Below, piece after piece: positions 1 through 6,695 of a DNA stretch of 7,658 bases (position 1 is the first letter of the stretch; each line of letters begins with the position of its first letter). The notes under the pieces are model-generated. The model was given only the letters and a program-made list of their open reading frames with translations, was not told where the DNA came from and did not search any database. Both the position numbers and the translations under genes were made by a program. The stretch spans positions 1 to 7,658 of the forward strand of contig JBOHRF010000245.1 in assembly GCA_050732575.1 (NCBI GenBank), in the 5' to 3' direction. The DNA is from JBBDWZ01 sp050732575 (GTDB lineage: Bacteria > Gemmatimonadota > Gemmatimonadetes > Longimicrobiales > RSA9).

Positions 1-1
1 C

Positions 2-1627
2 ATGGATAAGAGCATGCCGGGCCGTACGGTCGAGCCGGGCCTGGCGATCCACAATCAGACCGGCGGATTCGATGTCAGGAAGGTCGAAGAATCGGGCGAG
101 ACGCGCATTGTCGTGTTGGCCCAGGAGCGTGGTGCAGCCAAGCAGTTCGTTCGTATCACGCTGAACGCGGCCGCCAATGCGCCCGACCGTATTGCGGGCA
201 TTGGCATCCAACCAACACAGCCGCCGGCCGAGTTTGCGCCGCCCAAGATGACGGCGAGCGAAATCACGGCTGCCCGCAGCAGTGCTCCCTTCCGTCAGTT
301 CTCGGCCTGGCTCGAGGCGTTCAACTCGGGTGATCGCGCGCGCATCAGCCAGTTCCTGACCACGCACTATCCAACGCGCAACGTGGATGCGGAAGTCAAC
401 TTCCGCGCGCAAACCGATGGCTTCGAATTCCGTGCGCTGGAACAAGCATCACCCACATCGGTCACCGGGCTCGTGCAAGCGCGCGATGCAGATGGATTCG
501 CACGCTTCATCATTGAAGTCGAGCCTGCCGACCCACATCGGATCAAACGGCTGAGCCTCCAGGTGGTTCCGCGTCCCGCTGAATTCCCCGTAGCGCGCCT
601 GGGCGAGGCGGAACTGGTGACCACTGTGCGCACCAGGCTGGCGCGCGATGCGGCCGCCGATCGTTTTGCCGGAACCGCTCTGCTGGCGCGCATCGAAAAC
701 GGGACCGGCAAAGTGCTGTTCAGCGGAGCCTACGGATTGGCGGATCGCGACCACAAGACCGCAAACACGCTCGATACGCGATTTCGCATCGGCTCCATGA
801 ACAAGATGTTCACCGCAGTTTCCATTCTGCAGCTGGTTCAGGCAGGCAGGATCAAGCTGACCGAGCCACTGGGCAAATACATCACGGACTACCCCAATCA
901 GGACATAGCCACCAAAGTCACCATCCATCATCTGCTCACTCACACCGGTGGCACGGGCGACATCTTTGGTCCCGACTACAATGCGCGCCGTCTCGAGTTG
1001 CGCACGCTTAATGACTATGTAGCGCTTTATGGCCAGCGCGCGCCCGCGTTCGAGCCGGGCAGTCGCTATGCCTACAGCAACTATGGCATGGTGCTATTGG
1101 GCGTGGTCATCGAAAAGGTGAGCGGCCAGAGTTACTACGAATACGTGGCGGAGAACATCTACCGGCCGGCTGGCATGACCCGCAGCGGCTCGGAGCCGGA
1201 GAGTGAAACCGTGCGCGACCGTTCCATTGGCTACATGCGCGCGCAGGGTGGAGGCGGTTGGAATCCCAACACCAATACGCTGCCCTTCCGCGGCACCTCG
1301 GCCGGCGGCGGCTATTCAACCGTGGGCGATCTCCTGAAATTCGCGACCGCGCTCCTGGGACATAAGCTGCTCAACGCTGAGCACACGACGCTGCTGACCA
1401 CCGGCAAGGTGGCGGCCGGCGGTGGCGGCATGTACGCCTACGGGTTCATGGACAGCCGCAACAATGGAGTCGGATTCGTGGGTCATGGCGGTGGTGCGCC
1501 AGGCATGAACGGTGACCTGAGGATCTACCCACAATCGGGATACGTGGTGGTTGTGCTGTCCAACCTGGATCCGCCCGCGGCGGGGCAGGTTGCATCGTTT
1601 ATTGACTTGAGGCTACCCAACAAATAA
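2..1627 (+). CDS. Beta-lactamase superfamily serine hydrolase (class C / family S12-like), 5' end outside window
   Basis: The 541 visible residues end in a serine beta-lactamase/DD-peptidase-fold domain (about 205-541). The nucleophile motif S-x-x-K is at Ser265-Lys268 (SMNK), followed by LLTHTGG at 311-317, the Tyr-Ser-Asn motif at 358-360, and HGGG at 495-498 in place of the KTG box. HGG-type third motifs are usual in this esterase/peptidase-like branch. The substrate cannot be told from sequence; family members hydrolyse D-amino-acid peptides, esters or beta-lactams. Residues 20-78 and 136-198 are two related copies of an accessory domain resembling the beta-sheet half of NTF2/SnoaL-like modules. 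The helical half is seen only for the second copy (about 97-125, with FSAWLEAFNSGD). No signal peptide is visible and the first copy is incomplete, so the ATG at position 2 is almost certainly internal and the gene starts upstream. The product is probably exported. It converges with the next gene, 31 bases away. Confidence 0.9.
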   Translation: MDKSMPGRTVEPGLAIHNQTGGFDVRKVEESGETRIVVLAQERGAAKQFVRITLNAAANAPDRIAGIGIQPTQPPAEFAPPKMTASEITAARSSAPFRQFSAWLEAFNSGDRARISQFLTTHYPTRNVDAEVNFRAQTDGFEFRALEQASPTSVTGLVQARDADGFARFIIEVEPADPHRIKRLSLQVVPRPAEFPVARLGEAELVTTVRTRLARDAAADRFAGTALLARIENGTGKVLFSGAYGLADRDHKTANTLDTRFRIGSMNKMFTAVSILQLVQAGRIKLTEPLGKYITDYPNQDIATKVTIHHLLTHTGGTGDIFGPDYNARRLELRTLNDYVALYGQRAPAFEPGSRYAYSNYGMVLLGVVIEKVSGQSYYEYVAENIYRPAGMTRSGSEPESETVRDRSIGYMRAQGGGGWNPNTNTLPFRGTSAGGGYSTVGDLLKFATALLGHKLLNAEHTTLLTTGKVAAGGGGMYAYGFMDSRNNGVGFVGHGGGAPGMNGDLRIYPQSGYVVVVLSNLDPPAAGQVASFIDLRLPNK

Positions 1628-1658
1628 CAGACATTTATTTTCCGTTGTCTTTCGTGTG

Positions 1659-2744
1659 TTACCCACACGTACCCACGTGGGACTTCTCGATGATCTGCTC
1701 CAGGGGAACCAGTCGTTCGGCTCCGCCGGTCATGCGGGCCACGTAATCTCGCGTGAATACGCGCACCATGTATCCTTCGTTCATGCGGCCATAAGTCAGC
1801 AGATCGATGTACTCGACGCGATCGGGCATCAGGGTCCCGAGCGCACCCAGTGCCGCAGGCGGCCCGCGCACTACTTGGGCGCGCGAAGGCGTCCGGCCAC
1901 GCCCGATGCTCACAACGGTGGTTGTGCCTCGTGAAGAGTAGGCCGGCTTTTCATCGATGATCACGCATTGCACTTTCTCCAGGTTTGCGCTGCCCAGAAT
2001 CCTCTTGAGCACGTCCGTAACCGAGCCATTCAGGTCACGCAGCAGCTGCGGCCGATCGATGACGCCACCCTCCCATTTGTACTGACGCGGCCCCGCGCGT
2101 TCCACGATCAGCCGCTTCTGCGCGGTAATCATCTTCTCCACCACCGAGTCGACCTGGAGGTCGATGCGCAGCGACGTATCCCGCTCGGCCACGACCGTCA
2201 CATGGTGAGGCAGATAGCCGAATTCCTGGACCTGAATTGTGAACGGAACGACGGCCGGCACTTTGTTCAGTCGGAATCTACCGAGTGGATCGGTGAGCAG
2301 CCGTCGGTCCGGTGACGCGAACACGTCCACATCGATGAGACCAATTCCGGTCTTTCCATCCCGGACGGTACCGGTTACGGTAATCGTGCGCGCCTGCACA
2401 GCCAGGGTATCAAGGCGAACGGGTAGCACATCCAGGGCAATGAGGACGGTGGTGTCACCGCGCACGACCAGCGTCTGTTCGTCCTGCGCGTAGCCCTGAC
2501 CCTGAACAGTCAGCACGTAGCGGCCCGGCGCCACGTTGCGGAACACGAAACGGCCATCCGCGCCGGTCAGCACAGTGGCGCGATCAGTCAGGTTCACAGA
2601 AACACCCGCCACCGGGTTCTGCCCCTGCCGTTCGATCACGCGGCCCTGCACGGTTACCGAATTCTGCGCCCATGCGCTGCTGAAAGCTGCAAACATGATC
2701 GCGACGGTAGCGATCCCAGTCCGAACGTTCCAAACATCAGACAT
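1659..2744 (-). CDS. Secreted protein with two carboxypeptidase-regulatory-like domains and a TonB-plug-like C-terminus
   Basis: The protein has 361 residues. An N-terminal signal peptide has a hydrophobic core at 11-24 and an AWA-Q cleavage motif at 25-27. Two tandem CarboxypepD_reg-like beta-sandwich domains follow: about 30-105 (VQGRV, ADGRFVFRNVAPGRYVLTV) and about 121-197 (VTGTVRDG, DPLGRFRLNKV). The remainder (about 222-335) resembles a TonB-receptor plug: DVLKRIL, CVIIDEKPA near 260-268, a Leu-Met-Pro-Asp-Arg-Val-Glu-Tyr-Ile stretch near 305-313, and MVRVFTR near 326-332. No beta-barrel follows; the gene simply ends. It probably acts in the periplasm or at the outer membrane, possibly in sensing, scaffolding or anchoring (inference). 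I chose the ATG at 2742-2744 because it directly precedes the signal peptide. The frame stays open upstream to 3116 only as an extension through the neighbouring small gene. An alternative ATG at 2769-2771 would overlap that gene's stop by 7 bases and add 9 residues. Neither start has a strong ribosome binding site, so translational coupling is plausible. Confidence 0.85.
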   Translation of the reverse strand: MSDVWNVRTGIATVAIMFAAFSSAWAQNSVTVQGRVIERQGQNPVAGVSVNLTDRATVLTGADGRFVFRNVAPGRYVLTVQGQGYAQDEQTLVVRGDTTVLIALDVLPVRLDTLAVQARTITVTGTVRDGKTGIGLIDVDVFASPDRRLLTDPLGRFRLNKVPAVVPFTIQVQEFGYLPHHVTVVAERDTSLRIDLQVDSVVEKMITAQKRLIVERAGPRQYKWEGGVIDRPQLLRDLNGSVTDVLKRILGSANLEKVQCVIIDEKPAYSSRGTTTVVSIGRGRTPSRAQVVRGPPAALGALGTLMPDRVEYIDLLTYGRMNEGYMVRVFTRDYVARMTGGAERLVPLEQIIEKSHVGTCG

Positions 2745-2764
2745 CTCGACCGTCCGATGCGGGG

Positions 2765-3061
2765 TCAACATTTCTTGGGCGTGAGGCGCGGTGGATTCCC
2801 CGGCTTGCCCGTGTCGATTCCATCGAAACGTCCTGCATACGCTCCCGGAAAGTCGTAGTGCTCCAATTGCGCGTTGGGCAGAGCGGCAACCGAGGCCAGG
2901 ATCCTGGCAATGGTGGCGCGATCGGAAGGATCCGAGACAATGTTCCCCTGAAGCGCCTGCCGGATGCCTGAGACCGATAGGCCCGTGCGTTGTAGCGATC
3001 CTATCAGCTGGCCCTCGTTGGTAGCGCCGGGCGGTTGGGAGGATGTGGAGTGTTGTGCCAT
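2765..3061 (-). CDS. Small protein of unknown function, 98 aa
   Basis: I do not recognise this protein. It starts with ATG at 3059-3061 after a good Shine-Dalgarno sequence (AAGGGGG, 10 bases upstream) and ends in TGA, 20 bases before the start of the two-domain secreted protein. This suggests a two-gene transcript. Residues 1-15 are Ser/Gln/Pro-rich and probably flexible. Residues 16-61 look helical and include GIRQALQGN and a DRATIARILASVAAL segment. The tail (about 70-98) is Gly/Pro-rich and basic, ending in PKKC with the only cysteine at the C-terminus. There is no signal peptide or membrane segment, so it is likely cytoplasmic. Three minus-strand frames are open here; I prefer this one for its ribosome binding site, codon choice, and lack of the Cys/Arg/His excess seen in the competing translation. 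Function is unknown; a small regulatory partner or a precursor peptide are only guesses. Confidence 0.6.
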   Translation of the reverse strand: MAQHSTSSQPPGATNEGQLIGSLQRTGLSVSGIRQALQGNIVSDPSDRATIARILASVAALPNAQLEHYDFPGAYAGRFDGIDTGKPGNPPRLTPKKC

Positions 3062-3282
3062 TTTGGTAAGACCCCCTTACTCTCCTCTCGGAATTTGAGG
3101 CCAAGGTGCAATACATCAGAGGGACTGGTCAATGACGGAGAACACATCGTTGTAGTTCCGCCTTTTCCGCAGTTGCAGTTCCGCCTTCCAATTGCCCCTC
3201 GGCGGGTGGCGAGGCTAACGTACAGAGGCCGCAAAGCATCGTATCGTATCCAAACATTCTCCTCAAACCGCCCGAAGAAACC
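3062..3282. promoter_or_regulatory. Divergent intergenic region between the small-protein gene and the S9 peptidase gene
   Basis: These 221 bases separate two divergently oriented starts, so promoters for both directions should lie here. They contain an 11-base direct repeat, AGTTCCGCCTT, at 3154-3164 and 3177-3187, with a 23-base period and a shorter TTCCGC copy at 3165-3170. A weak sigma70-like pair for the rightward gene is TTGCCC (3192-3197) and TAACGT (3216-3221), spaced 18 bases; this is low confidence. Leftward, a TTGACC at about 3126-3131 (minus strand) has no well-spaced -10 partner that I can see. I see no gene in this stretch. Confidence 0.5.
3154..3187. repeat. 11-bp direct repeat, possible operator
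   Basis: AGTTCCGCCTT occurs at 3154-3164 and 3177-3187, 23 bases apart or about two helical turns, with a third partial TTCCGC copy between them. Its position in a divergent promoter region fits a binding site for a regulator that contacts one face of the DNA. The repeat is seen directly; the function is inference. Confidence 0.4.
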
Positions 3283-6258
3283 ATGAAACACACTGCCAAC
3301 GTGTGCCTCGCCATCGTGCTGCTGGCTCTTCCTGTGGCCGCGGCAGCGCAAAAGAAACCTTTGAACCAGGCCGACTGGGATCGCTGGCGGTCCATAGGCG
3401 GGGCCGAGCTATCGCCCGATGGTCGATGGGTTGCCTATACGCAGAACCCGCGTGTGGGTGACGGCGATTTCGTGGTCCGCTCGACCAGCGGAAGCACGGA
3501 ATACCACGTGAATCTCGGCTACACCAACCGCGACAATAACACGCCGGGCTTTGAGCGCGGACGTGCGGGTGGTGGCGCCGCGCCGGGCCGCGGGGGTGGT
3601 GGTGGTGGACGAGGTGGACGCGGTGGTGGTGGCGGCGGTGGCGGTGGTGGGGTCGGGCCCTTCAGTGCGGACGGCAAGTACGCGTTCGTGATGGTGAGTC
3701 AGCTGCCGCGCCTACAGGTAGATAGTGCCGAGCGTGCCAACGCAGGGCGCGGCCGCGGTCGTGGTGGCGCCGCAGGACAGGCGGCAACCGCGGGTACCAA
3801 TGCGAGCTCGTTGCGCATCATTCGCCTGGCCGATGGCAACATCGAGACCGTGGCCGGGGCGCGCAGCTTCCGCGTACCGGAAGCAAATAGCAAATGGTTG
3901 GCTTATTCGCCGGGCGTGGAACCTGACGCCGCCGCCGACTCGAGCGGCGGACGCGGGGGACGCGGCGGGACCGGCCGCGCGGGCGGGGCCAATACGACAC
4001 GACGCTCGTACGGCAATCCCATCGTGTTGCGCAACCTCGAGTCGGGCGCAGAAGAACGCATTGCCGATGTTGCGTCCTTCACCTTCGATGACAGCGCAAA
4101 AGTTCTGGCCTACACGATCACGTCACGCGACTCCACGAAAGATGGCGTTTACATCCGCGACCTGGCCGCGGGCACGACCAAAGCCGTGCTGAGCGGTCCC
4201 GGCAATTATCGTGGCTTCACGTTCGATCGCACGCAGAAACAGTTCGTGTTTGCCAGCGATCGCGATGAGTTTGGCCGACCCGAGGCCAGGTCCGTGGTCT
4301 ATCATGGGACGCTGCGCACGGGCACGGCGCAATCGGTCTTGAGCGCAACGGCGCTGCCCCCCAACATGCGCTTCCCGGACAACTTCTCGGCCAACTTCAC
4401 GCGCGCCGGCAACGCCATCACGCTCAGCATTGCGCCGCCAGCCGACGAAGGGGTTCCGGCCGATTCACTGGTCGGCAAGCCGCGCTTCGACCTGTGGCAC
4501 TGGAAAGACGTGCAGGTGCAGCCCACACAGCTGCTGCAAGTGAATCAGGCCAGGAATCGCACGTACCAGGCACTGTTGAATCTCACTACCAGGAAGCTCA
4601 CGCAAATCACGAGCGACGAATTCCCCAACGCGACGCTCTCCGATGACGCGACCATCGGGCTCGCATCGTCGAATGTGCCCTACGCCCTGTCGGCCACCTG
4701 GGGTGACGGCGGCAGCGACGTGAACGTGCTTGATCCGGTGAACGGCACGCGCAGGGAAATCGCCAGGAAAATCACGGGCAATGCGCAGCTCTCTGTGGGC
4801 GGCAAATACATCCTGTACTTTGACAACGAGCACTGGTTTGCGCACAACATTGCGGCCGGCAAGACGGTCGATATCACGGCGCCCGTCAAGGGTGTGCACT
4901 TCGAGCAAGAGAACTTCAGCCGCCCGGACGATCCCAGTGCCTGGGGCATTGGAGGCTGGACACAGGGTGATCGCTCCGTGCTGGTCTACGATCGTTTCGA
5001 CGTCTGGGAGCTGGATCCCAACGGCGTACGGCCGGCCGTCATGCTGACCGATTCGCTGGGCCGGCGCGAGAACATCACACTGCGCCTCATCAACCTGGGT
5101 GCAGACGTGGACGAACGCTTTGTCGATACCTCGAAGCCCATCTTCCTGAGCGCATTCGACGAGGACAACAAAGAGAGTGGGTTCTATCGTGCGCGCCTGG
5201 ATGCGCGGCGTGCGCCCGAGAAGATCCTGATGGCACCGGAGCGTTTCGGTAACCCGACCAAAGCGAGAGCTGCCGACGTCTTCATGGCCACGCGCAGCAC
5301 GTTCACAAAATTCCCCAACCTGTACGTCGGCCCCAACCTGGCCAGCCTGAACACGCAGGTGTCGGATGCCAATCCATGGCAGAAGGATTACAGCTGGGGC
5401 ACGGCCGAGCTGGTCGATTGGCTGAGCGATGACGGCGTTCCGCGCCAGGGCATCCTCTACAAACCCGACAACTTCGATCCTTCGAAGAAGTACCCGATGA
5501 TCACGTACTTCTACGAGGACCTCTCCGATGGATTGCACGGCTACATCGCACCCAATGGCGGCACCTCGGTCAACATCACGCACTACGTCTCGAACGGCTA
5601 CTTGATGTTCGAGCCCGACATCCACTACGAGATGGGTCATCCCGGTGCAAGTGCCACCAAGTCGATCCTACCCGGCGTGCAAAAGCTGATCGAGCGCGGA
5701 TACGTCGATCCCAAACGTATCGGTTTGCAGGGACATTCCTGGGGCGGCTATCAGATTGCCTACATGATCACGCAGACGTCCCTGTTTGCCGCGGCCGAAG
5801 CGGGCGCGCCTGTGTCCAACATGATCAGCGCGTATGGCGGGATTCGCTGGGAAAGCGGCATCAACCGGGCCGGCCAGTACGAGACCGGTCAGAGCCGCAT
5901 CGGCAAGTCGATCTGGGAAGGCCTGCCGCTCTACATCGAGAACTCACCGCTGTTCGGACTCGAGCGCGTGAAGACACCGTTGCTCATCCTGCACAACGAT
6001 CAAGATGGCGCCGTGCCCTGGTACCAGGGCATCGAGCTATACATCGGGATGCGGCGCCTGGGCAAGGAAGCGTATCTCTTCAATTACAACAACGAGCTGC
6101 ACGGCATCTCGGGCCGCGCCAACCAGAAGGACTGGGCCATGCGCATGCAGCAGTTCTTCGATGCCAAGCTGAAAGCCGCGCCCGAGCCCGAGTGGATGAC
6201 CAGGGGCATTCCTGCCAAGGACAAAGGCAAGGATGTGCTGAAGAAGATCACGACGTAG
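3283..6258 (+). CDS. Secreted S9-family serine peptidase (prolyl oligopeptidase / DPP-IV-like)
   Basis: The protein has 991 residues. A signal peptide spans 1-23 (Lys-His N-region, hydrophobic 8-22, cut near AAA-Q), so it is exported. Residues about 36-700 are the beta-propeller part, with blade motifs such as LSPDGRWVAYT (43-53) and FSADGKYAFVM (127-137). The C-terminal alpha/beta-hydrolase domain (about 705-965) carries the triad: Ser819 in GHSWGGY (817-823), Asp908 in the H-N-x-x-D-x-x-V-P motif (904-912), and His940 in NELHG. Family members cleave short peptides, often after proline or alanine or as di/tripeptidyl or acylaminoacyl peptidases; the exact specificity is not readable here. 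The length is above the roughly 700-750 residues of classical members. Part of the excess is Gly/Arg-rich insertions at 92-126, 155-166 and 222-236. The start ATG sits directly before the signal peptide, with only a weak GAAGAAA ribosome binding site. The tail after the His box is short and lysine-rich. The gene appears monocistronic, diverging from the small-protein gene and converging on the next pair. Confidence 0.95.
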   Translation: MKHTANVCLAIVLLALPVAAAAQKKPLNQADWDRWRSIGGAELSPDGRWVAYTQNPRVGDGDFVVRSTSGSTEYHVNLGYTNRDNNTPGFERGRAGGGAAPGRGGGGGGRGGRGGGGGGGGGGVGPFSADGKYAFVMVSQLPRLQVDSAERANAGRGRGRGGAAGQAATAGTNASSLRIIRLADGNIETVAGARSFRVPEANSKWLAYSPGVEPDAAADSSGGRGGRGGTGRAGGANTTRRSYGNPIVLRNLESGAEERIADVASFTFDDSAKVLAYTITSRDSTKDGVYIRDLAAGTTKAVLSGPGNYRGFTFDRTQKQFVFASDRDEFGRPEARSVVYHGTLRTGTAQSVLSATALPPNMRFPDNFSANFTRAGNAITLSIAPPADEGVPADSLVGKPRFDLWHWKDVQVQPTQLLQVNQARNRTYQALLNLTTRKLTQITSDEFPNATLSDDATIGLASSNVPYALSATWGDGGSDVNVLDPVNGTRREIARKITGNAQLSVGGKYILYFDNEHWFAHNIAAGKTVDITAPVKGVHFEQENFSRPDDPSAWGIGGWTQGDRSVLVYDRFDVWELDPNGVRPAVMLTDSLGRRENITLRLINLGADVDERFVDTSKPIFLSAFDEDNKESGFYRARLDARRAPEKILMAPERFGNPTKARAADVFMATRSTFTKFPNLYVGPNLASLNTQVSDANPWQKDYSWGTAELVDWLSDDGVPRQGILYKPDNFDPSKKYPMITYFYEDLSDGLHGYIAPNGGTSVNITHYVSNGYLMFEPDIHYEMGHPGASATKSILPGVQKLIERGYVDPKRIGLQGHSWGGYQIAYMITQTSLFAAAEAGAPVSNMISAYGGIRWESGINRAGQYETGQSRIGKSIWEGLPLYIENSPLFGLERVKTPLLILHNDQDGAVPWYQGIELYIGMRRLGKEAYLFNYNNELHGISGRANQKDWAMRMQQFFDAKLKAAPEPEWMTRGIPAKDKGKDVLKKITT
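3556..3660 (+). repeat. Gly/Arg-rich low-complexity tract inside the S9 peptidase gene
   Basis: This stretch encodes residues 92-126 of the S9 peptidase, mostly Gly with spaced Arg (RGG-type), from imperfect GGT/GGC/GGA triplet repeats, densest at 3591-3654. It lies just before an FSADGKY blade strand, so it probably forms a flexible loop on the propeller. Triplet slippage here would change loop length without breaking the frame. Shorter tracts of the same kind lie at 3745-3780 and 3946-3990. Confidence 0.85.
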
Positions 6259-6280
6259 TTAGAGGCAAGCCTCCCAAGCG

Positions 6281-6311
6281 CAGAGGACCGCCGTTTCTCA
6301 GCGGTCCTCTG
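6281..6311. terminator. Perfect 11-bp hairpin between convergent genes, probable bidirectional terminator
   Basis: CAGAGGACCGC (6281-6291) and its exact complement GCGGTCCTCTG (6301-6311) flank a 9-base loop. It begins 23 bases after the stop of the S9 peptidase gene and lies 34 bases beyond the TGA at 6345 that ends the minus-strand frame. No U-run follows on either strand, so it may act as a transcript-end stabiliser or U-less terminator. A smaller 5-bp stem (6262-6266 with 6269-6273) lies just before it. Confidence 0.6.
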
Positions 6312-6344
6312 ACGATTGGAAGTCTGTTCAAATCTCCCGGTCGA

Positions 6345-6464
6345 TCAGATCCCGAAGTGCAGCCAGCTAACCTGCCCGTCCCAAACACGGATGGGCAGCA
6401 GGTTGCCGGATTCAGGGTTGCGATACCCACCACACCCAAAACTGAAGCAGGCAAACGCGTAGTA
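6345..6464 (-). pseudogene. In-frame continuation of the short gene beyond its TAA stop
   Basis: Read in the frame of the short gene, the bases after its TAA encode 39 residues to a TGA at 6345-6347. The run begins YYAFACFSFGCGGYRNP and ends VSWLHFGI. It has no further stop, is rich in aromatic residues, contains two cysteines five residues apart, and looks like authentic coding sequence. Joined to the upstream part, it completes a P-G-x-Y-Y motif of the kind that closes carboxypeptidase-regulatory-like beta-sandwich domains. The likely reading is that the full protein had about 111 residues and the TAA replaced a sense codon (AAA, CAA or GAA need one change). Recoding or a sequencing error are alternatives. 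Confidence 0.5.
6372..6398. other. 10-bp inverted repeat with 7-base loop
   Basis: CTGCCCGTCC (6372-6381) and GGATGGGCAG (6389-6398) can pair over 10 positions with one mismatch, which is a G-U wobble in plus-strand RNA and C-A in minus-strand RNA. The loop is CAAACAC. No T-run follows. It lies within the apparent coding continuation of the short minus-strand gene, 66 bases past its TAA, and 113 bases past the S9 peptidase stop. It could be a second terminator for rightward transcription or a chance consequence of coding sequence. Confidence 0.35.
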
Positions 6465-6680
6465 TTACCCGGGCTCGATGTGCGGGAAGATGTACTCGTA
6501 CGTACGTGCAGCACCCGGAATGCGGCGTAGCAGCGCCTCATAACGCGCGTTCTTGGTCTCGATGTCAGGCGCTGCGTACAACGTGATGCGGATGCCAGCG
6601 GGATTGGGCGGTCCACCCGTGCCCAGTAGCGTAACGGTACCCATCAGGCCGCCCATGCCCTCGGTTGGCGGATTCGCCAC
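6465..6680 (-). CDS. Short carboxypeptidase-regulatory-like / Ig-like domain protein, apparently truncated
   Basis: This 71-codon frame starts at a GTG (6678-6680), 15 bases after the stop of the LVIVD-repeat gene and in the same frame, with in-frame TAA and TGA between them. A weak AAGGG lies 12 bases before the GTG. The translation contains GTVTLLG, then PAGIRITLYAAPD, then TYEYIFPHIEPG, the strand pattern of a CarboxypepD_reg-like beta-sandwich. It stops exactly where a P-G-x-Y strand would continue. No signal peptide is present, although proteins of this type are normally exported, so the N-terminus may also be lost. An alternative ATG at 6654-6656 would remove eight residues and lacks a usable ribosome binding site. 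Position and spacing suggest co-transcription with the LVIVD-repeat gene. The frame clearly has coding character, but whether the product is functional is uncertain. Confidence 0.5.
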   Translation of the reverse strand: MANPPTEGMGGLMGTVTLLGTGGPPNPAGIRITLYAAPDIETKNARYEALLRRIPGAARTYEYIFPHIEPG

Positions 6681-6695
6681 CGCAATTCATTGCCC

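Noticed and set aside
1653..1681. Short inverted repeats (CGTGTG/CACACG and CCCACGTGGG) between the first two genes as a terminator
   Set aside because: The stems are only 5-6 bp, overlap the end of the minus-strand coding sequence, and have no T-run downstream on either strand.
2745..3116. Upstream extension of the plug-like protein to an ATG at 3116
   Set aside because: The added 124 residues are Cys/Arg/His-rich and non-protein-like, and they run in another frame through the small gene. The signal peptide begins at the ATG at 2744.
3591..3655. GGT/GGC triplet run as a phase-variation switch
   Set aside because: Triplet changes keep the frame, so it cannot switch expression on and off. 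It is reported only as a length-variable protein loop.
3725..4192. 155-codon plus-strand frame inside the S9 peptidase gene
   Set aside because: It is a shadow frame with Ala/Arg/Pro bias, without a start signal, over sequence that encodes propeller blades in the real frame.
4465..5640. 391-codon open frame on the minus strand inside the S9 peptidase gene
   Set aside because: It lies fully antisense to the well-supported alpha/beta-hydrolase and propeller coding sequence and has no ribosome binding site or recognisable motif. Long antisense frames are expected in GC-rich genes.
6192..6530. 112-codon plus-strand frame spanning the end of the S9 peptidase gene and the intergenic region
   Set aside because: It starts inside the peptidase gene, runs through the perfect hairpin, and is antisense to the protein-like minus-strand frame. 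Its translation shows no motif.
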